Shown: piece by piece, positions 62,763 through 64,000 of the stretch | How positions within the stretch are numbered: the stretch's first letter is position 1 | How the letters are laid out: each line of letters starts with the position of its first letter | Assembly: GCF_000970755.1 (NCBI RefSeq) | Contig: NZ_KQ034007.1 | Coordinates: 1,885,491 to 1,949,490, forward strand | Length of the DNA stretch: 64,000 nt | From: Lactobacillus kimbladii | GTDB lineage: Bacteria; Bacillota; Bacilli; Lactobacillales; Lactobacillaceae | Direction: 5' to 3' | The notes under the pieces: model-generated | What the model was told of the DNA's origin: nothing | The model's database searches: none | What the model saw: the letters and a program-made list of their open reading frames with translations, nothing else | Position numbers and translations under genes: made by a program

Positions 62763-63949
62763 CAAATTTCACTCTTTTCTGCTAAAAACTTTTGGATTCG
62801 ACTCATAGCAGTATGAAGATTTTCGTCACTGGCAGCATAAGAAAAGCGGATATAGCCCTCACCACCAGGGCCAAAAGCATTTCCGGGAGTGCCTCCAACT
62901 TTAGCTTTATGGGCCAAATCCAGTGCGAAAGCTTCATCGTCCTTACCATAACTTTCCGGTATTTTAGCAAAAACATAAAATGCACCTTCACTGGCATGAG
63001 TTTCTAAGCCCATATTGTTTAATGCACCAACAATATAATCACGCCGCTTTTGGTAAATTGGTCGTGCTGCAGCCGGATCCTGATCACCGTTTTCCAAAGC
63101 TTCAGTAGCTGCTGCTTGCGCTGGATTTGATGGAGCTGTAACCAAGAATGCGTGCATTTTTGCAATTAAACTAATTAAAGCAGCCGGTCCAGTCACATAA
63201 CCCAAACGATAACCAGTCATCGCATGCGACTTGGACAAACCATTAATTAGTAGGGTACGATCGGGTAAATAATGCGCAATCGATACGTGATTAAAGTTAT
63301 AAGTCAGCTCACTGTATATTTCATCAGAAATCACATAAAGGTGATGCTCTTTAATGATTGGTGCCATTTGCTCTAAAACAGAACTGGGGCATTCCCTGCC
63401 GGTTGGATTAGTAGGATAATTCAGTAAAATTGCTTTAGCATGAGGGTGCTCATTCAGTGTCTTTTCCAAATCTTCAGGAGTCAACACAAAATTGGTTCCT
63501 GCCGTATTGATAGCAACCAACCTAGCTTTAGTGTATTGAATCAATGGGAAATAAAGGGCATAAGAGGGGGTCGGTACAATAATTTCATCCCCTGGCTGAA
63601 ACAAAGCTAGCATCGTTGCGGCTATAGCTTCAGTTGCACCCACTGTGACTACAATTTCGCTGTCAGGATCATAAGTTAAGCCTTGCTTGCGCTGTAAAAA
63701 GTTGCTAATGGCTTTGCGTAATCTGGGTGTTCCTTTTTGGGCTGAGTAATGTGAATCATTATCTAAAATGCTCTGAGCAGCTGCTTTTTTAACATGTTCA
63801 GGTGTATTTAAATCAGGTTCTCCTAAGGTTAATTTAATTAAATCAGGAATATCATCAACTTTTTGAGCAAAAGCACGGATACCAGAGGGAGGAATTTTTT
63901 CTAATGGTGTATGAATAATTGAAGTTAAATCAGTAGCTAATTGTGGCAT
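62762..63949 (-). CDS. Class I/II aminotransferase (PatA/aspartate or acetyl-DAP aminotransferase type)
   Basis: 395 residues, fold type I PLP enzyme. PLP Lys is in LINGLSKSHAMTGYRLGY (about 230-247); NYPTNPTGRECPSSV (about 173-187) and FSYAASDENL near the end (Arg for carboxylate) are the family marks. Coupled to asd, so its product likely flows in lysine/DAP or aspartate-family synthesis. In lactobacilli such a gene is called PatA or AspC; the substrate cannot be fixed. The 50 bases upstream are without a riboswitch signature before the window ends. Confidence 0.85.
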   Translation of the reverse strand: MPQLATDLTSIIHTPLEKIPPSGIRAFAQKVDDIPDLIKLTLGEPDLNTPEHVKKAAAQSILDNDSHYSAQKGTPRLRKAISNFLQRKQGLTYDPDSEIVVTVGATEAIAATMLALFQPGDEIIVPTPSYALYFPLIQYTKARLVAINTAGTNFVLTPEDLEKTLNEHPHAKAILLNYPTNPTGRECPSSVLEQMAPIIKEHHLYVISDEIYSELTYNFNHVSIAHYLPDRTLLINGLSKSHAMTGYRLGYVTGPAALISLIAKMHAFLVTAPSNPAQAAATEALENGDQDPAAARPIYQKRRDYIVGALNNMGLETHASEGAFYVFAKIPESYGKDDEAFALDLAHKAKVGGTPGNAFGPGGEGYIRFSYAASDENLHTAMSRIQKFLAEKSEI

Positions 63950-64000
63950 TTTTGTTCTCCTTATAAATTATAAAATTTGGTCTAAACCGACCACTAAATT

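Overview
The window is low-GC chromosomal DNA from a Lactobacillus of the acidophilus/delbrueckii clade. The evidence is LPXTG and SLAP-anchored surface proteins, BspA-type leucine-rich repeats with MucBP domains, a maltodextrin operon laid out as in L. acidophilus, a thiM-thiD-thiE operon behind a TPP riboswitch, divergent purA-purB/guaC, and small toxin-antitoxin and IS3 debris islands. The species cannot be fixed from the sequence alone. No rRNA, tRNA or CRISPR array was seen.

1-6.6 kb: four tandem surface-protein genes: the tail of an IPQTG-anchored MucBP protein, a BspA/MucBP gene broken by two stops and a frameshift, a BspA-repeat protein anchored by a SLAP domain, and an intact BspA/MucBP/LPQTG protein. 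6.7-9.5 kb: a DmpA-type P1 peptidase and a DexB-like alpha-1,6-glucosidase. 9.6-25 kb: a macrodomain protein, then the maltodextrin locus on the minus strand (glpK, tyrosine phosphatase, malR; two GH13 enzymes; mapA, pgmB, malK, malE, malF, malG). Three sites of the form TGATAnCGnTAACA, plus separate cre-like sites, tie dexB, mapA and the GH13 pair into one probable MalR/CcpA regulon. Oligosaccharides enter through MalEFGK, GH13 enzymes and maltose phosphorylase cut them, and PgmB converts beta-glucose-1-P to glucose-6-P.

25-31 kb: a pyridoxine-kinase-like gene, gatD without murT beside it, and a decayed accessory island: IS3 debris, a dead Fic gene, an intact Fic/HTH pair with a palindromic operator, two frameshifted membrane or exported protein genes and orphan ORFs. 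31-34 kb: tenA diverging from the TPP-riboswitch thi operon. 34-38 kb: a stand-alone GAPDH divergent from a short LysR regulator, an acetyltransferase-like protein, a small charged protein, and a LytTR/LiaF-like pair with 21-bp direct repeats upstream. 38.5-39.5 kb: a RelB/DinJ-like plus MazF/PemK-like pair behind a perfect 16-bp inverted repeat, then an IS3 transposase tail joined to a 250-bp copy of the nearby flavoprotein gene.

39.6-48.2 kb: a PTS locus of unknown substrate (BglG-type regulator carrying EIIA, SgaB-like EIIB, UlaA/SgaT-like EIIC, TPR protein, class II aldolase, P-loop kinase), deoC, and a fumarate-reductase-like flavoprotein with an FMN-binding domain. 48.4-52.1 kb: purB, purA and divergent guaC around an inverted PurBox pair. 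52.4-54.7 kb: three small secreted proteins, the last with SLAP-like and CAP domains. 54.8-61.4 kb: a PotABC-type transporter with two tandem substrate-binding lipoproteins, and adenine deaminase. 61.7-64 kb: asd and a class I aminotransferase, probably for lysine/DAP-family amino acids.
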